64,000 nucleotides of DNA from Lentzea californiensis (GCF_024648825.1 NZ_JANBBE010000001.1:1798001-1862000), one strand, 5' to 3'; positions 1-10,126 are shown, counted from the stretch's first letter. Made by a program: numbers and translations. The notes: a model not told the origin generated them from the sequence alone.

Positions 1-102
1 GCTCAGGTCAGTCTGCTCGCCGATCCGCCCGGCCGTCGCCTCTACGCACGACATGGCTTCGTGGAGAGCGCACCGGGCTCGATCGGGATGTGGCGGCGCT
101 AA
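1..102 (+). CDS. GNAT acetyltransferase, C-terminal tail (partial)
   Basis: Reading frame 1 is open from the window edge to a TAA and encodes the last 33 residues of a protein. The tail LYARHGFVES...GSIGMWRR is typical of the final strands of GNAT-fold N-acetyltransferases (the LYxxxGF element followed by a Met-rich last strand). The acetyl-CoA binding motif lies upstream of the window, so the substrate cannot be judged. Its stop codon overlaps the 3' end of the convergent small gene at 99-308. Confidence 0.6.
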   Translation, partial: AQVSLLADPPGRRLYARHGFVESAPGSIGMWRR

Positions 103-308
103 GCCCGCCAGCGCACGTCCGGCAGTTCGGTGCCCACCTTGATCAGGCAGTCCATGCAGAGAGCACCCGCCTGCGCGCGCGACACCCGTTCGTCGGGCAC
201 CGAATGCTCGCAGACGGCCTCGTAAAAGCTGCGCGGACCATCGGCTTGGTCGAGCGGGAAAGCATGGCATTGCAGGTCATATTCGCTTTGCCACCACACG
301 TAGGGCAT
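99..308 (-). CDS. small conserved protein with CxxC motif
   Basis: A 69-residue acidic protein starting MPYVWWQSEYDL. An upstream in-frame ATG (329) would add seven residues, but an AAGGAGGGG ribosome site lies only a few bases before the ATG at 308, so 308 is the better start. The C-terminal half holds Cys residues (EAVCEH, then LCMDCL) that could bind a metal; no known domain is recognised. It faces the GNAT fragment tail to tail. Function unknown. Confidence 0.6.
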   Translation of the reverse strand: MPYVWWQSEYDLQCHAFPLDQADGPRSFYEAVCEHSVPDERVSRAQAGALCMDCLIKVGTELPDVRWRA

Positions 309-471
309 GTCCGACCCCTCCTTGCTCATCGGTAGGGACGGACTTCCCCTCGCCTGATGACGCCATTGCGCGATGATTCATCTCATCGGCAGGAAGGGCG
401 CAGGCAAGTAGCTCCGTTCGGGTGATACGGAGCCACTTGCAAGCGTCAATTTGCAGATCTTGAGCGAAAGA

Positions 472-1692
472 TCAGCTCAAGCGCTCGATGACCATCGCCA
501 TGCCCTGACCGCCGCCGACGCACATCGTTTCCAGACCGAACTGCTTGTCGTGGAACTGCAGCGAATTGATCAGGGTCGTGGTGATGCGGGCGCCGGTCAT
601 GCCGAACGGGTGGCCGACCGCGATGGCGCCGCCGTTCACGTTCAGGCGGTCGAGGTCGATCCCGAGGTCCTGGTAGGACGGGATGACCTGGGCGGCGAAC
701 GCCTCGTTGATCTCCACGAGGTCGATGTCGGAGACCGACAGGCCCGCCAGCGCCAGCGCGCGCTTCGACGCCTCGACCGGGCCGAGGCCCATGATCTCGG
801 GGGACAGGCCGGAGACGCCGGTCGACACGATCCGGGCCAGCGGCGTGAGGCCGAGCTCGCGGGCCTTCGTGTCGGACATGATCACGAGGGCCGCGGCGCC
901 GTCGTTCAGCGCGCAGCAGTTGCCGGCGTTGATGCGGCCGTCGGGACGGAAGACGGGCTTGAGCTGGGACACGGCCTCGTAGGTGACGCCGGCGCGCGGG
1001 CCGTCGTCGGTCGAGACCACGGTGCCGTCGGGCAGCGTGACCGGCGTGATCTCGCGGGCCCAGAAGCCGTCGGCGATGGCCTTCTCGGCGAGGTTCTGCG
1101 AGCGGACGCCGAACTCGTCCATCTCCTGGCGCGAGACGCCCTTGAGCAGAGCCAGGTTCTCGGCGGTCTGGCCCATCGGGATGTAGACGTCCGGCACGAC
1201 GTCGACCGAACGCGGGTCCACCCACTCCGAGGCGCCGGCCTGGGCGACGGAGGCGGTGCGCGCCTCGGCCTCGCCGAACAGCGGGTTGTGCGTGTCCGGC
1301 CACGAGTCGGAGCTGCCCTTGGCGAACCGCGACACGGTCTCGACGCCGGCGCTGATGAACACGTCGCCCTCGCCCGCCTTGATGGCGTGCAGGGCCATGC
1401 GCGTGGTCTGCAGCGACGAAGCGCAGTACCGGGTCACCGTGGTGCCGGGCAGGTTGTCGTACCCCAGCAGCACGGCGACGATGCGCGCCATGTTGAAGCC
1501 CTGCTCACCGCCGGGCAGGCCGCAGCCGAGCATCAGGTCGTCGATCTGCGCGGGGTCGAGCTGCGGCACCTTGTCCAGTGCCGCGCGGATCATCCGCGCC
1601 ACCAGGTCGTCGGGCCGAACGTCCTTCAGCGAACCCTTGCCCGCACGGCCGATGGGGGAGCGGGCGGCGGAGACGATCACGGCCTCAGGCAT
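472..1692 (-). CDS. acetyl-CoA C-acyltransferase (thiolase, FadA family)
   Basis: A thiolase of about 406 residues, the usual family length. The nucleophilic Cys is in RYCASSLQ (about residue 90), the His motif is [17 protein letters not shown] near the C-terminus, and the second catalytic Cys is in [10 protein letters not shown]. It should cleave 3-ketoacyl-CoA to acetyl-CoA and a shortened acyl-CoA, or run in the biosynthetic direction. The frame opens with two Met codons; the second (1692) is preferred because most homologues begin MPEAVIV. It stands next to an SGNH hydrolase and cbs, matching the mycobacterial fadA3-Rv1075c-cbs order. No dehydrogenase or hydratase partner is adjacent, so the pathway is not fixed. 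Confidence 0.93.
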   Translation of the reverse strand: MPEAVIVSAARSPIGRAGKGSLKDVRPDDLVARMIRAALDKVPQLDPAQIDDLMLGCGLPGGEQGFNMARIVAVLLGYDNLPGTTVTRYCASSLQTTRMALHAIKAGEGDVFISAGVETVSRFAKGSSDSWPDTHNPLFGEAEARTASVAQAGASEWVDPRSVDVVPDVYIPMGQTAENLALLKGVSRQEMDEFGVRSQNLAEKAIADGFWAREITPVTLPDGTVVSTDDGPRAGVTYEAVSQLKPVFRPDGRINAGNCCALNDGAAALVIMSDTKARELGLTPLARIVSTGVSGLSPEIMGLGPVEASKRALALAGLSVSDIDLVEINEAFAAQVIPSYQDLGIDLDRLNVNGGAIAVGHPFGMTGARITTTLINSLQFHDKQFGLETMCVGGGQGMAMVIERLS

Positions 1693-1783
1693 CACGAAAC
1701 TCCTCGTTGAGAGTCAAGGTTGCCTTCGAGCCTAGTTAACGCCCGCTCACCACGGCCAGCGCGAGTGACGAGAATTCCGAAAC

Positions 1784-2656
1784 TCAAGCGTGCCGCTTCT
1801 GTAGCCACGCCGGCACGCGGGACGGCCGCACCGCCAGCGCCGCCGCGGACGGCATCCGCACGGCAGGGGCGACCCAACCCGGCCACAGCCCCGCCACCTG
1901 GCACAACGGCGCCAGCAGCGCGCCGGCCGCGGCCTCGTAGCCGATCGCGCTGGGGTGGAAGCGGTCCGAGCTGAACATGTCGGTGTGCCGTGCCATGAAC
2001 TCCGGCGCCAGGAGGTTCCCCAGCGGCACCGGCACGCCACCCGCCCGGCGCACCGCGGCGGTCTGCGCGGCCGCGAGACGCAGGCTGTACCGGCGCCCGA
2101 TCATCCGCAACGGCTGGGGGATCGGCCGCACGATCCCGAGATCGGGACACGTGCCGACGACCACGCCGCAGCCGACCGCGCGCAGCCTGCCCACCTGCTC
2201 CGCCAGCAACCGGGCCGACTCGGCGGTGCCCAGCCGCGACGTGACGTCGTTCGCACCGACGATGATCAACGCGACCTCGGGCACGTCCCGCACGGCCGCG
2301 TCGACCTGCGGCACCAGGTCACGCGTGGTCGAGCCGCTGATCGCGTACGTCGACAGGCGCACCGGCCGGCCGGCCTCCTCGGCCAGCGCCTCGGCCAGCA
2401 ACACGCCCGGCATCTGCGAGGGATGGGTCACACCGACACCCACCGCCATCGAGTCGCCGAGCACCGCCAGGCGCACCGGCTCACCGCCGTCGTCGAGGTA
2501 CACGCCGTCCGGCGCGGGCCAGAGGTGCTCCAGCACACCGATGGCCGCGCGAGCACGTCGTCCCTGCTCAGTGAGCAGACCGGCCATCGCGCCCGAGAGA
2601 CCCCCGAGCGTCACGGCGGTCATCGCCACCGCTCGCAGCGTCCGCAGTCCGATCAT
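1784..2656 (-). CDS. exported SGNH/GDSL hydrolase
   Basis: About 290 residues. A hydrophobic N-terminal segment (residues about 8-27) suggests a signal anchor. The GDSL-family blocks are present: block I LGDSMAVGVGV with the catalytic Ser, block III VGANDVT, and block V DRFHPSAIGY with the Asp-x-x-His pair. These enzymes are esterases, lipases or cell-wall deacetylases; the substrate cannot be deduced. Rv1075c occupies the same place in M. tuberculosis. The GTG at 2665 is also possible, but GAAGGGGG sits at a better distance from the ATG at 2656. It is divergent from cbs across a gap of about 120 bp. Confidence 0.88.
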   Translation of the reverse strand: MIGLRTLRAVAMTAVTLGGLSGAMAGLLTEQGRRARAAIGVLEHLWPAPDGVYLDDGGEPVRLAVLGDSMAVGVGVTHPSQMPGVLLAEALAEEAGRPVRLSTYAISGSTTRDLVPQVDAAVRDVPEVALIIVGANDVTSRLGTAESARLLAEQVGRLRAVGCGVVVGTCPDLGIVRPIPQPLRMIGRRYSLRLAAAQTAAVRRAGGVPVPLGNLLAPEFMARHTDMFSSDRFHPSAIGYEAAAGALLAPLCQVAGLWPGWVAPAVRMPSAAALAVRPSRVPAWLQKRHA

Positions 2657-2775
2657 CCGCGTCACCCCCTTCCCACCGGAATCGTCGGCCTCGCCGTTCG
2701 AATCAACCTCTGCCGCGACTAGAGCTACGCTTCGTCCCGCTATCTCGGAGAGTGGGAGCAGGGGAGTAGATACCG

Positions 2776-4146
2776 GTGGAGTACGTCGAGCACGTCGTCG
2801 ATCTGGTCGGCAACACGCCGCTGGTCAAGCTCAACTCCCTGACCACGGGGATCAAGGCCACGGTGCTGGCCAAGGTGGAGTACCTGAACCCCGGCGGCAG
2901 CGTGAAGGACCGCATCGCGCTGCGGATGGTCGAGGCCGCCGAGAAGTCCGGTGAGCTGCGGCCCGGCGGCACGATCGTCGAGCCGACCTCCGGCAACACG
3001 GGCGTCGGCCTCGCGCTGGTCGCCCAGCGCAAGGGCTACAAGTGCGTCTTCGTGTGCCCGGACAAGGTCAGCGAGGACAAGCGCAACGTCCTCAAGGCCT
3101 ACGGCGCCGAGGTCGTGGTGTGCCCGACCGCCGTCGCGCCCGAGCACCCGGACTCCTACTACAACGTCTCGGACCGGCTCGTCCGCGAGATCCCCGGCGC
3201 GTGGAAGCCCGACCAGTACTCCAACCCCGAGAACCCGGCGAGCCACTACCACCAGACCGGCCCCGAGATCTGGCGCCAGACCGCCGGCAAGATCACGCAC
3301 TTCGTCGCGGGCGTCGGCACCGGCGGCACGATCTCCGGCACCGGCCGCTACCTCAAGGAGATCTCGGACGGCGCCGTGAAGGTCATCGGCGCGGACCCGG
3401 AAGGCTCCGTCTACTCCGGCGGCACCGGCCGCCCGTACCTGGTCGAAGGCGTCGGCGAGGACTTCTGGCCCGAGGCGTACGACAAGACCATCTGCGACCA
3501 GATCGTCGAGGTCTCGGACGCGGACTCGTTCGACACCACCCGCCGCCTCGCCCGCGAGGAAGGCCTGCTCGTCGGCGGTTCCTGCGGCATGGCGGCCGCC
3601 GCGGCGCTGCGCATCGCGAAGGACCTGCCCGAGGACGCCGTCGTCGTCGTGATCCTCCCGGACGGCGGCCGCGGCTACCTGTCCAAGGTCTTCAACGACC
3701 GCTGGATGGCGTCCTACGGCTTCCTCCCGCCCGACTCGACCGGCGCGACCGTCGGCGACGTGCTGCGCCGCAAGGGCGGCATGCTCCCCGACCTCGTGCA
3801 CGCGCACCCCAACGAGACCGTGGGCGACGCCGTCGCGATCCTGCGCGAGTTCGGTGTCTCGCAGATGCCCGTCGTCAACGCCGAACCGCCGATCATGGCG
3901 GCCGAGGTCGCCGGCGCGGTCAACGAACGCGACCTGCTCGACGCCCTGTTCACCGGCAAGGCCCAGCTGTCCGACCGCCTCGACAAGCACATGTCGCCGC
4001 CGCTGCCGACGCTCGGCGCCGGTGAGCCGGTCGGCATCGCCATGAACGCGCTCTCGAACGCCGACGCCGCCCTCGTCCTGGAGGACGGAAAGCCCGCCGG
4101 AGTCGTCACCCGACAGGACATTCTGGGGTTCTTGGCTGGTCGCTGA
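2776..4146 (+). CDS. cbs: cystathionine beta-synthase
   Basis: A 456-residue PLP enzyme that condenses serine and homocysteine to cystathionine, the first step of reverse transsulfuration. The PLP Lys is K44 in NPGGSVKDRIA; the substrate loop EPTSGNTGVGLA (about 69-80) and the phosphate-binding GVGTGGTISG follow. Two CBS (Bateman) domains close the protein at about 335-395 and 405-456, as in mycobacterial Cbs. A GTG start follows a GGGGAG ribosome site. metB lies two genes downstream, so cystathionine synthesis and gamma-synthase/lyase chemistry are encoded together. No haem-binding N-terminus is present. Confidence 0.95.
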   Translation: MEYVEHVVDLVGNTPLVKLNSLTTGIKATVLAKVEYLNPGGSVKDRIALRMVEAAEKSGELRPGGTIVEPTSGNTGVGLALVAQRKGYKCVFVCPDKVSEDKRNVLKAYGAEVVVCPTAVAPEHPDSYYNVSDRLVREIPGAWKPDQYSNPENPASHYHQTGPEIWRQTAGKITHFVAGVGTGGTISGTGRYLKEISDGAVKVIGADPEGSVYSGGTGRPYLVEGVGEDFWPEAYDKTICDQIVEVSDADSFDTTRRLAREEGLLVGGSCGMAAAAALRIAKDLPEDAVVVVILPDGGRGYLSKVFNDRWMASYGFLPPDSTGATVGDVLRRKGGMLPDLVHAHPNETVGDAVAILREFGVSQMPVVNAEPPIMAAEVAGAVNERDLLDALFTGKAQLSDRLDKHMSPPLPTLGAGEPVGIAMNALSNADAALVLEDGKPAGVVTRQDILGFLAGR

Positions 4147-4236
4147 GCGTAGAAGCCGGTGCGTCCGATAGCGTGACGCCCCAGATCAACACCTGTCTCA
4201 CTCGTACACGGCCCAGCCAAGGGGGTTGGAAACCGG

Positions 4237-5355
4237 ATGAACGCTCCGCAGCCGCCAGGAAATCCGTTCGGCGGTCAGCCGCAGGAGCCCAACGCGGACG
4301 CAACGCAGATCGTCCCGGGGGGTGGCCAGCCGTCCGCGGCGAACCCGAACCCGGACGCGACGCAGGTCGTCTCGCCAGGGCAGTCTCCTGCCGCACCGCA
4401 GCAGAACGCGGACGCCACCCAGGTCGTCAGCCCCGGTCAGGTGCCGCCCGCCTCGGGTGGTTTCCCGGCACAGGGACCCGGCTCCGGCGGGTTCCCCGCC
4501 CAGCCGCCGGCCTACGGCGCTCCGCAGCAGCAGCCCTACGGTGCTCCGCAGCAGCCTTACGGCGCTCCGCAGTCCAACCCGTACGGCCAGCCGCAACAGC
4601 CGCAGCAGCCCTACGGTGCTCCGCAGCAGCCTTACGGGGCCCCGCAGTCGAACCCGTACGGCCAGCCGCAGCAGCAGGCCTACGGCCAGCCCGGCGGTTA
4701 CGGCCAGCCCGCCTACGGAATGGCCCCGCAGCCCCCGACCGGCTACGCCGAGTGGGGCTCGCGCGCGGTCGCAGGTCTGATCGACTACGGCATTCCCGGC
4801 GTCGTCGGCTGGCTGGTCGTGTTCGTGGTCGGCATGATCGGCGCCTCGACCGGTGACCCGGACACCGCGGGCATCCTCAGCCTGGTCGCGCTCCTCGTCG
4901 GCTACGGCGGCATGTTCGGTTTCCTGATCTGGAACACCGTCCTGCGCGGTGGCTCCACGGGGCAGTCGCTCGGCAAGAAGGTCGCGAAGATCAAGGTGAT
5001 CAAGGAGGACACGCAGCAGCCACCCGGCGGTGGCGTCGCGTTCCTCCGACTGCTGGTCAACTACGCGTTCGGCCTGCTCTGCGGCATCGGCGCACTGATC
5101 AACTACCTGTCGCCGTTGTGGAACCAGCCGAAGAAGGACACCTACTCCGACAAGATCTGCGGCACTGTCGTGATCAACTGGCCGGAGACGGGTTCCTACG
5201 GCGGCGGTCAGCAGCCGGGCTACGGCCAGCCGAACACCGGCGGCTACCCGCAGCAGCCCGGCACCGGCGGCTACCCGCAGCAGCAGCCCCCGCAGCAGGG
5301 CGGCTACGGCCAGCCCCCGCAGCAGGGCTACGGCGGTCAGCAGCAGGGCTGGTAA
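4237..5355 (+). CDS. proline/glutamine-rich RDD-family membrane protein (Pra-like)
   Basis: A 372-residue protein in three parts. Residues 1-165 are a low-complexity Pro/Gln/Gly/Tyr region carrying three DATQ(I/V)V motifs at 21, 40 and 59 and tandem PYGAPQQ/SNPYGQPQQ repeats. Residues about 169-320 form an RDD domain with at least three hydrophobic segments, starting GYAEWGSRAVAGLID and including SLGKKVAKIKV. Residues 325-372 are GGYPQQ-type repeats. It corresponds in position and build to the M. tuberculosis proline-rich antigen Rv1078 between cbs and metB. Its role is not established. The evenly spaced Thr motifs look like kinase/FHA sites (inference). Confidence 0.88.
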   Translation: MNAPQPPGNPFGGQPQEPNADATQIVPGGGQPSAANPNPDATQVVSPGQSPAAPQQNADATQVVSPGQVPPASGGFPAQGPGSGGFPAQPPAYGAPQQQPYGAPQQPYGAPQSNPYGQPQQPQQPYGAPQQPYGAPQSNPYGQPQQQAYGQPGGYGQPAYGMAPQPPTGYAEWGSRAVAGLIDYGIPGVVGWLVVFVVGMIGASTGDPDTAGILSLVALLVGYGGMFGFLIWNTVLRGGSTGQSLGKKVAKIKVIKEDTQQPPGGGVAFLRLLVNYAFGLLCGIGALINYLSPLWNQPKKDTYSDKICGTVVINWPETGSYGGGQQPGYGQPNTGGYPQQPGTGGYPQQQPPQQGGYGQPPQQGYGGQQQGW

Positions 5356-5375
5356 AGCCCAAGGCACCACCTCGA

Positions 5376-5415
5376 CCAGCCCCCGGCCACCTCGGCCGGG
5401 GGCTGGTCCGTTTTC
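5376..5415 (+). terminator. rho-independent-type hairpin after the RDD gene
   Basis: A perfect 13-bp stem (CCAGCCCCCGGCC at 5376-5388 with its complement at 5394-5406) with a 5-base loop, followed by TCCGTTTT. It separates the RDD gene from metB, which therefore should have its own promoter. Confidence 0.85.
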
Positions 5416-5454
5416 ACTGCTTGGACTCTTGCGGTCGGCGGCCAGATGGGTGAG

Positions 5455-5460
5455 TACCCT
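5455..5460 (+). promoter_or_regulatory. -10 element of leaderless metB
   Basis: TACCCT ends 6 bases before the ATG at 5467 and no ribosome site is visible, the same layout as many genes of this window. This supports the start at 5467 rather than the in-frame ATG at 5446. Confidence 0.5.
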
Positions 5461-5466
5461 TCGAAC

Positions 5467-6612
5467 ATGAGCACCCCATACGGCTTCGCCACCAGGGCGA
5501 TCCACGCCGGTCAGGACCCGGACCCGACCACGGGTGCGGTGAACGTCCCCATCTACGCCACGTCCACGTACGCCCAGGACGGCGTGGGCAACCTGCGTGA
5601 AGGCTTCGAGTACTCGCGCACCGGCAACCCCACCCGCCGTGCACTGGAGACGTGCCTCGCGTCGCTCGAACGCGGCCGCTACGGCCGTGCGTTCTCCTCC
5701 GGCATGGGTGCGACCGACGCCGCGCTGCGCACGTTCCTCAAGCCCGGCGACCACATCGTCATCCCGAACGACGCCTACGGCGGCACGTTCCGCCTGATCG
5801 ACAAGGTCTTCTCGCAGTGGGGCGTCACCCACTCGCCGGCCCCCGTCTCGGACGTCGACGCCATCCGCGCGGCCATCCGTCCCGAGACGAAGCTCGTGTG
5901 GATCGAGACGCCCACCAACCCGCTGCTGAACATCGGCGACATCGCCTCGATCGCCTCGGTCGCCCACGGCGCCGGCGCCAAGCTCGTGGTCGACAACACC
6001 TTCGCCTCCCCGGCCCTGCAGACCCCGCTGGAACTGGGCGCGGACGTGGTGCTGCACTCGACCACCAAGTACATCGGCGGCCACTCCGACGTCGTCGGCG
6101 GCGCCCTGATCACCTCCGACGAAGAGCTCGACGCGGCGTTCGGCTTCCTGCAGAACGGCGCCGGTGCCGTTCCCGGACCGTTCGACGCCTACCTGACGCT
6201 GCGCGGCATCAAGACCCTCCAGCTCCGCATGGAGAAGCACTCCGACAACGCCGAACTGGTCGCCGAGGCCCTGACCAGGCACCCGCGCGTGAAGAAGGTC
6301 ATCTACCCCGGCCTCGAGTCGCACCCCGGGCACGCCGTCGCGGCCAAGCAGATGAGCCGGTTCGGCGGGATGGTGTCGTTCATCGTCGAGGGCGGCGAGG
6401 AGGCTGCGCTCGAGGTTTGTGCGCGGACCCAGCTGTTCCTGCTGGCCGAGTCGCTCGGTGGGGTCGAGTCGTTGATCGAGCACCCCGGGAAGATGACGCA
6501 CGCTTCCACGGCCGGGTCGATGCTGGAGGTGCCTGCCGATCTGGTGCGGGTGTCGGTCGGTATCGAGTCCGGCGATGACCTGGTGGCCGACCTGCTGGCC
6601 GCTCTCGGCTGA
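5467..6612 (+). CDS. metB: cystathionine gamma-synthase / lyase (Cys/Met PLP family)
   Basis: A 381-residue Cys/Met metabolism PLP enzyme. PLP Lys is K201 in LHSTTKYIGGHSD; the tetramer-forming motif EYSRTGNPTR (about 48-57) and VDNTFASP (about 175-182) are intact. In methionine synthesis it joins O-acyl-homoserine and cysteine; many actinobacterial members also cleave cystathionine (family knowledge), and the nearby cbs would fit either direction. The start is set by the leaderless promoter and by family length. A very strong 24-bp hairpin follows the stop. Confidence 0.93.
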   Translation: MSTPYGFATRAIHAGQDPDPTTGAVNVPIYATSTYAQDGVGNLREGFEYSRTGNPTRRALETCLASLERGRYGRAFSSGMGATDAALRTFLKPGDHIVIPNDAYGGTFRLIDKVFSQWGVTHSPAPVSDVDAIRAAIRPETKLVWIETPTNPLLNIGDIASIASVAHGAGAKLVVDNTFASPALQTPLELGADVVLHSTTKYIGGHSDVVGGALITSDEELDAAFGFLQNGAGAVPGPFDAYLTLRGIKTLQLRMEKHSDNAELVAEALTRHPRVKKVIYPGLESHPGHAVAAKQMSRFGGMVSFIVEGGEEAALEVCARTQLFLLAESLGGVESLIEHPGKMTHASTAGSMLEVPADLVRVSVGIESGDDLVADLLAALG

Positions 6613-6620
6613 GCTGAACC

Positions 6621-6671
6621 GCACGCGGGGACCTTTCGTTCGGTCAGACCGAACGAAAGGTCCCCGCGTGC
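6621..6671. terminator. perfect 24-bp hairpin between convergent genes
   Basis: Positions 6621-6644 pair without mismatch with 6648-6671, leaving a 3-base loop (CAG). It lies between metB (plus) and the small exported protein (minus), so it can end transcription from both sides. No U-tract is obvious, which is common in high-GC actinobacteria. Confidence 0.8.
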
Positions 6672-6676
6672 GACTT

Positions 6677-6919
6677 CTACGGCTTCTTCGAGCCGAACCT
6701 GTCGACGTTCTCGACCTCGGCCGTCGGAGCCGACGGTAGGTCGGCGCCGTTCACACAGCCGCCGACGAACTGGATCGTCTCGCCGGTGCGGACGAAGCGG
6801 CCGGCTTCGTCACAGCCCGCGTGCGCCACTGTCAAGAACGCCGCGCCGGTCAGTGCCGCAGCCGTGGTCACGGCTCCGACCAGCGGAATCACCGCGGCCA
6901 CGCGTCGCGCGAATGCCAT
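6677..6919 (-). CDS. small exported or membrane-anchored protein
   Basis: An 80-residue protein starting MAFARRVAAVIPLVG. A long hydrophobic stretch (about residues 6-33, ending TVAHA) reads as a signal peptide or anchor, leaving a mature part of about 47 residues with two Cys (GCDEAG and GGCVNG) that could form a disulfide. A GGAGG ribosome site precedes this ATG; in-frame upstream codons lack one. No family is recognised. Confidence 0.6.
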   Translation of the reverse strand: MAFARRVAAVIPLVGAVTTAAALTGAAFLTVAHAGCDEAGRFVRTGETIQFVGGCVNGADLPSAPTAEVENVDRFGSKKP

Positions 6920-7134
6920 GCCACCTCCACCCGATGTGAGTCCCCCGTGAGGCAGCCTACCGGGGGATCGCCACCAGTGGCGTGACTCGGCACGTCGGCG
7001 GCGCATCCACGCTCAGCAGGGCGCCTCGCGGCGCCGCCCCCACGACCCCGTACGACCAGTACGAGGACGTGGGGGCGGCACCACGGTGCACCCGTCTGAC
7101 CGCGGATGCACCGGCAACGTGCCGAGCCACACCA

Positions 7135-8355
<1,221 letters not shown>

Positions 8356-8379
8356 TCAGCGAATTCACAGGACAATTTG

Positions 8380-8385
8380 TATAGT
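8380..8385 (+). promoter_or_regulatory. -10 element of the leaderless Lrp gene
   Basis: TATAGT ends 5 bases before the ATG at 8391 in an AT-rich pocket between two divergent genes. The transcript should start at or next to the ATG. An operator for hppD probably overlaps this 74-bp gap, but no clear palindrome was found. Confidence 0.55.
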
Positions 8386-8390
8386 GATCT

Positions 8391-8900
8391 ATGCCTTCGG
8401 ATCAGCAGAGTGAGCACTCTGACCAGCCCGTTGACGAACTCGACGCGAAGCTGCTGTTGCTCTTGACGGACGAGCCCCGCCTGGGCGTCCTCGAATGCTC
8501 CCGCCGACTGGGCGTCGCGCGGGGGACCGTGCAGGCCCGGCTGGACAGACTGGTCGAGCGGGGAGTGCTCACCGGGTTCCCGCCGGCAGTCGACCTCGGC
8601 GCGATGGGATACGGGCTGACGGCGTTCGCGACGGTGGAGATCGCGCAGGGACGCCGGGCCGAAGTGTGCGAAGGGCTGGCCGCGATCAGTGAAGTGTGCG
8701 AGGTGCACGCGACGACTGGCCAAGGAGATCTGTTCGTGCGAATGGTCGCGAGATCGAATGCGGACCTGCAACGCGTGGTAGATCACATCGTCGACGTTCC
8801 TCACGTCCGAAGGCTGTCGACTTCCATTGCGTTGTCGACTCCGGTGCCCCCACGTGTGCGGCCTTTGCTGGAACGCGTGAAAGGGCGGCCACCGAAGTGA
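8391..8900 (+). CDS. Lrp/AsnC-family regulator, probably of hppD
   Basis: 169 residues. An N-terminal AsnC-type helix-turn-helix (about 14-65; LGVLECSRRLGVARGTVQARLDRLVERGVL) is followed by a RAM/ligand-binding alpha-beta domain (about 80-155). It is transcribed divergently from hppD; Lrp-type regulators beside hppD commonly respond to aromatic amino acids (family-level inference). Only promoter position and a single short shared gap support the link. The last codons run into a hairpin that may serve as its terminator. Confidence 0.88.
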   Translation: MPSDQQSEHSDQPVDELDAKLLLLLTDEPRLGVLECSRRLGVARGTVQARLDRLVERGVLTGFPPAVDLGAMGYGLTAFATVEIAQGRRAEVCEGLAAISEVCEVHATTGQGDLFVRMVARSNADLQRVVDHIVDVPHVRRLSTSIALSTPVPPRVRPLLERVKGRPPK

Positions 8901-8918
8901 CCGCCCTTTCCAACGTTT
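8879..8918. terminator. bidirectional hairpin between the Lrp gene and greA
   Basis: GAAAGGGCGG (8879-8888) pairs with CCGCCCTTTC (8901-8910), loop of 12, then CAACGTTTT on the plus strand. It covers the stop of the Lrp gene and lies just past the end of convergent greA. Confidence 0.7.
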
Positions 8919-8928
8919 TGTGGCGTGA

Positions 8929-9417
8929 CTACGACTGGTAAGGAACAGCGGAGATCAACGTGACCTTCTGCTGCTTGCCGTTCGGCAGCTCGTAGGACAC
9001 GGTCTCCCCGTCCTTGGCGCCGTTCAGGGCCTTGCCGAGCGGCGAAAGCGGGGAGTAGACCTCCATCTCGCCGTGCGCGCCCTCTTCGCGGGTGGCGAGG
9101 AGGAAGGTCTCCGTCTCGTCGTCACCCTCGTAGCGGATCGTGAGCACTGTGCCCGGTGCCGCGACACCCTTGGTGGTGGGAGCCTCGCCGACCTTCGCGG
9201 CCTGGAGCAGCTCGTGCAGCTGGCGGATGCGCGCCTCCTGCTTGCCCTGCTCCTCGCGAGCCGCGTGGTAGCCACCGTTCTCACGGAGGTCGCCCTCCTC
9301 GCGGCGGGCGTTGATCTCGGCAGCCATGACCGGGCGGTACGCGATGAGTTCGTCCAGCTCAGCCTTGAGCCGGTCGTAGGCCTCCTGGGTCAGCCAGGTC
9401 ACCTGGGTGTCGCTCAC
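8929..9417 (-). CDS. greA: transcription elongation factor GreA
   Basis: 162 residues, the usual GreA length, from a GTG ([17 protein letters not shown]) preceded by GAGGAG. The N-terminal coiled coil carries the tip acidic residues in [20 protein letters not shown]; the C-terminal FKBP-like globular domain ends with [16 protein letters not shown]. GreA stimulates the intrinsic RNA cleavage of backtracked RNA polymerase. In mycobacteria greA lies next to a DUF4307 gene and mca, as here. The frame stays open to 9546, but that extension is unlike the family and runs through a terminator. Confidence 0.95.
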   Translation of the reverse strand: MSDTQVTWLTQEAYDRLKAELDELIAYRPVMAAEINARREEGDLRENGGYHAAREEQGKQEARIRQLHELLQAAKVGEAPTTKGVAAPGTVLTIRYEGDDETETFLLATREEGAHGEMEVYSPLSPLGKALNGAKDGETVSYELPNGKQQKVTLISAVPYQS

Positions 9418-9490
9418 GGTCACCAACTCCTCGTCTTGCTCCGGCGCACGCGTGTGCCCCAGATAGTTCCCGGGCCGTGGCCCGGAACGG

Positions 9491-9517
9491 AAAAACACGG
9501 CCCGCGCCGGGGCCGTG
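9491..9517 (-). terminator. terminator of the DUF4307 gene (minus strand)
   Basis: CACGGCCC (9496-9503) pairs with GGGCCGTG (9510-9517), and the A-run at 9491-9495 becomes a U-tract in minus-strand RNA. This is the most classical rho-independent signal in the window. It ends transcription of the gene at 9610-10032 before greA. Confidence 0.8.
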
Positions 9518-9609
9518 CTTGAGCTGCAATAGTAACACGTAGACAACGTTCAGCGACGGCGATTTGTTCCCCATCTCGCCGTTTAAACCGCAGATCACCC
9601 GCTTGGCCG

Positions 9610-10032
9610 CTAGCTCGTGGACAAGTAGGGGGGAACCTGGTAGGAGCACCCGAACACCTCGCCGGTGACCGGCGGCTTCGAGGTGCGGAGAACGGTTGTC
9701 TCCACGACGACGTCATTTCCCGGCGGAACCAGAACTTCGCGTCTGCCTGCTTCGTCCCCGTCCTTGGACCGGGCCCGAATGATGCAGACCGCTGCACGCT
9801 CCGGTTGATCGCGAGAAACCTCGAAACTGACCTTCACCTGGTCGTCGTCGAGGAGGATGAACGCGGTCTGCTTCGCCTCGATCGGCTTTGTGCCGAGATT
9901 TCGGTAACCGACGAAGGCGATGACGGCACCTACCGCGACGGCTACGGCGAGTAATGCCCACCGCGCCCAGGTGGCCAGCGGTTTGCGGCTCTGCCTGCTG
10001 TAGCGCCCCTCGGGGAGCACGCGCTGTGCCAC
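9610..10032 (-). CDS. DUF4307 membrane protein
   Basis: 140 residues from a GTG preceded by GAGGAGG. One transmembrane helix (about 24-44; WARWALLAVAVAVGAVIAFVGY) follows a short basic N-terminus, and an extracytoplasmic beta-rich part carries two Cys. This matches the DUF4307 family (Rv1081c), found between greA and mca in mycobacteria. No function is known. It is divergent from mca. Confidence 0.85.
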   Translation of the reverse strand: MAQRVLPEGRYSRQSRKPLATWARWALLAVAVAVGAVIAFVGYRNLGTKPIEAKQTAFILLDDDQVKVSFEVSRDQPERAAVCIIRARSKDGDEAGRREVLVPPGNDVVVETTVLRTSKPPVTGEVFGCSYQVPPYLSTS

Positions 10033-10126
10033 TTCCGCGTCCTCCTCGGCCTCTGGGGAACAATGGTGCCCGGCGTTCAGTTGATGAGTGTCGCAGGACC
10101 ATTCTCACAGGAGGACCACGGGGGTC

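Noticed and set aside
4198..6624. 808-codon open frame on the minus strand opposite the RDD gene and metB
   Set aside because: It is the reverse of two well-supported genes; the Arg/Gly/Val-rich translation has no domain and reflects GC-rich third positions.
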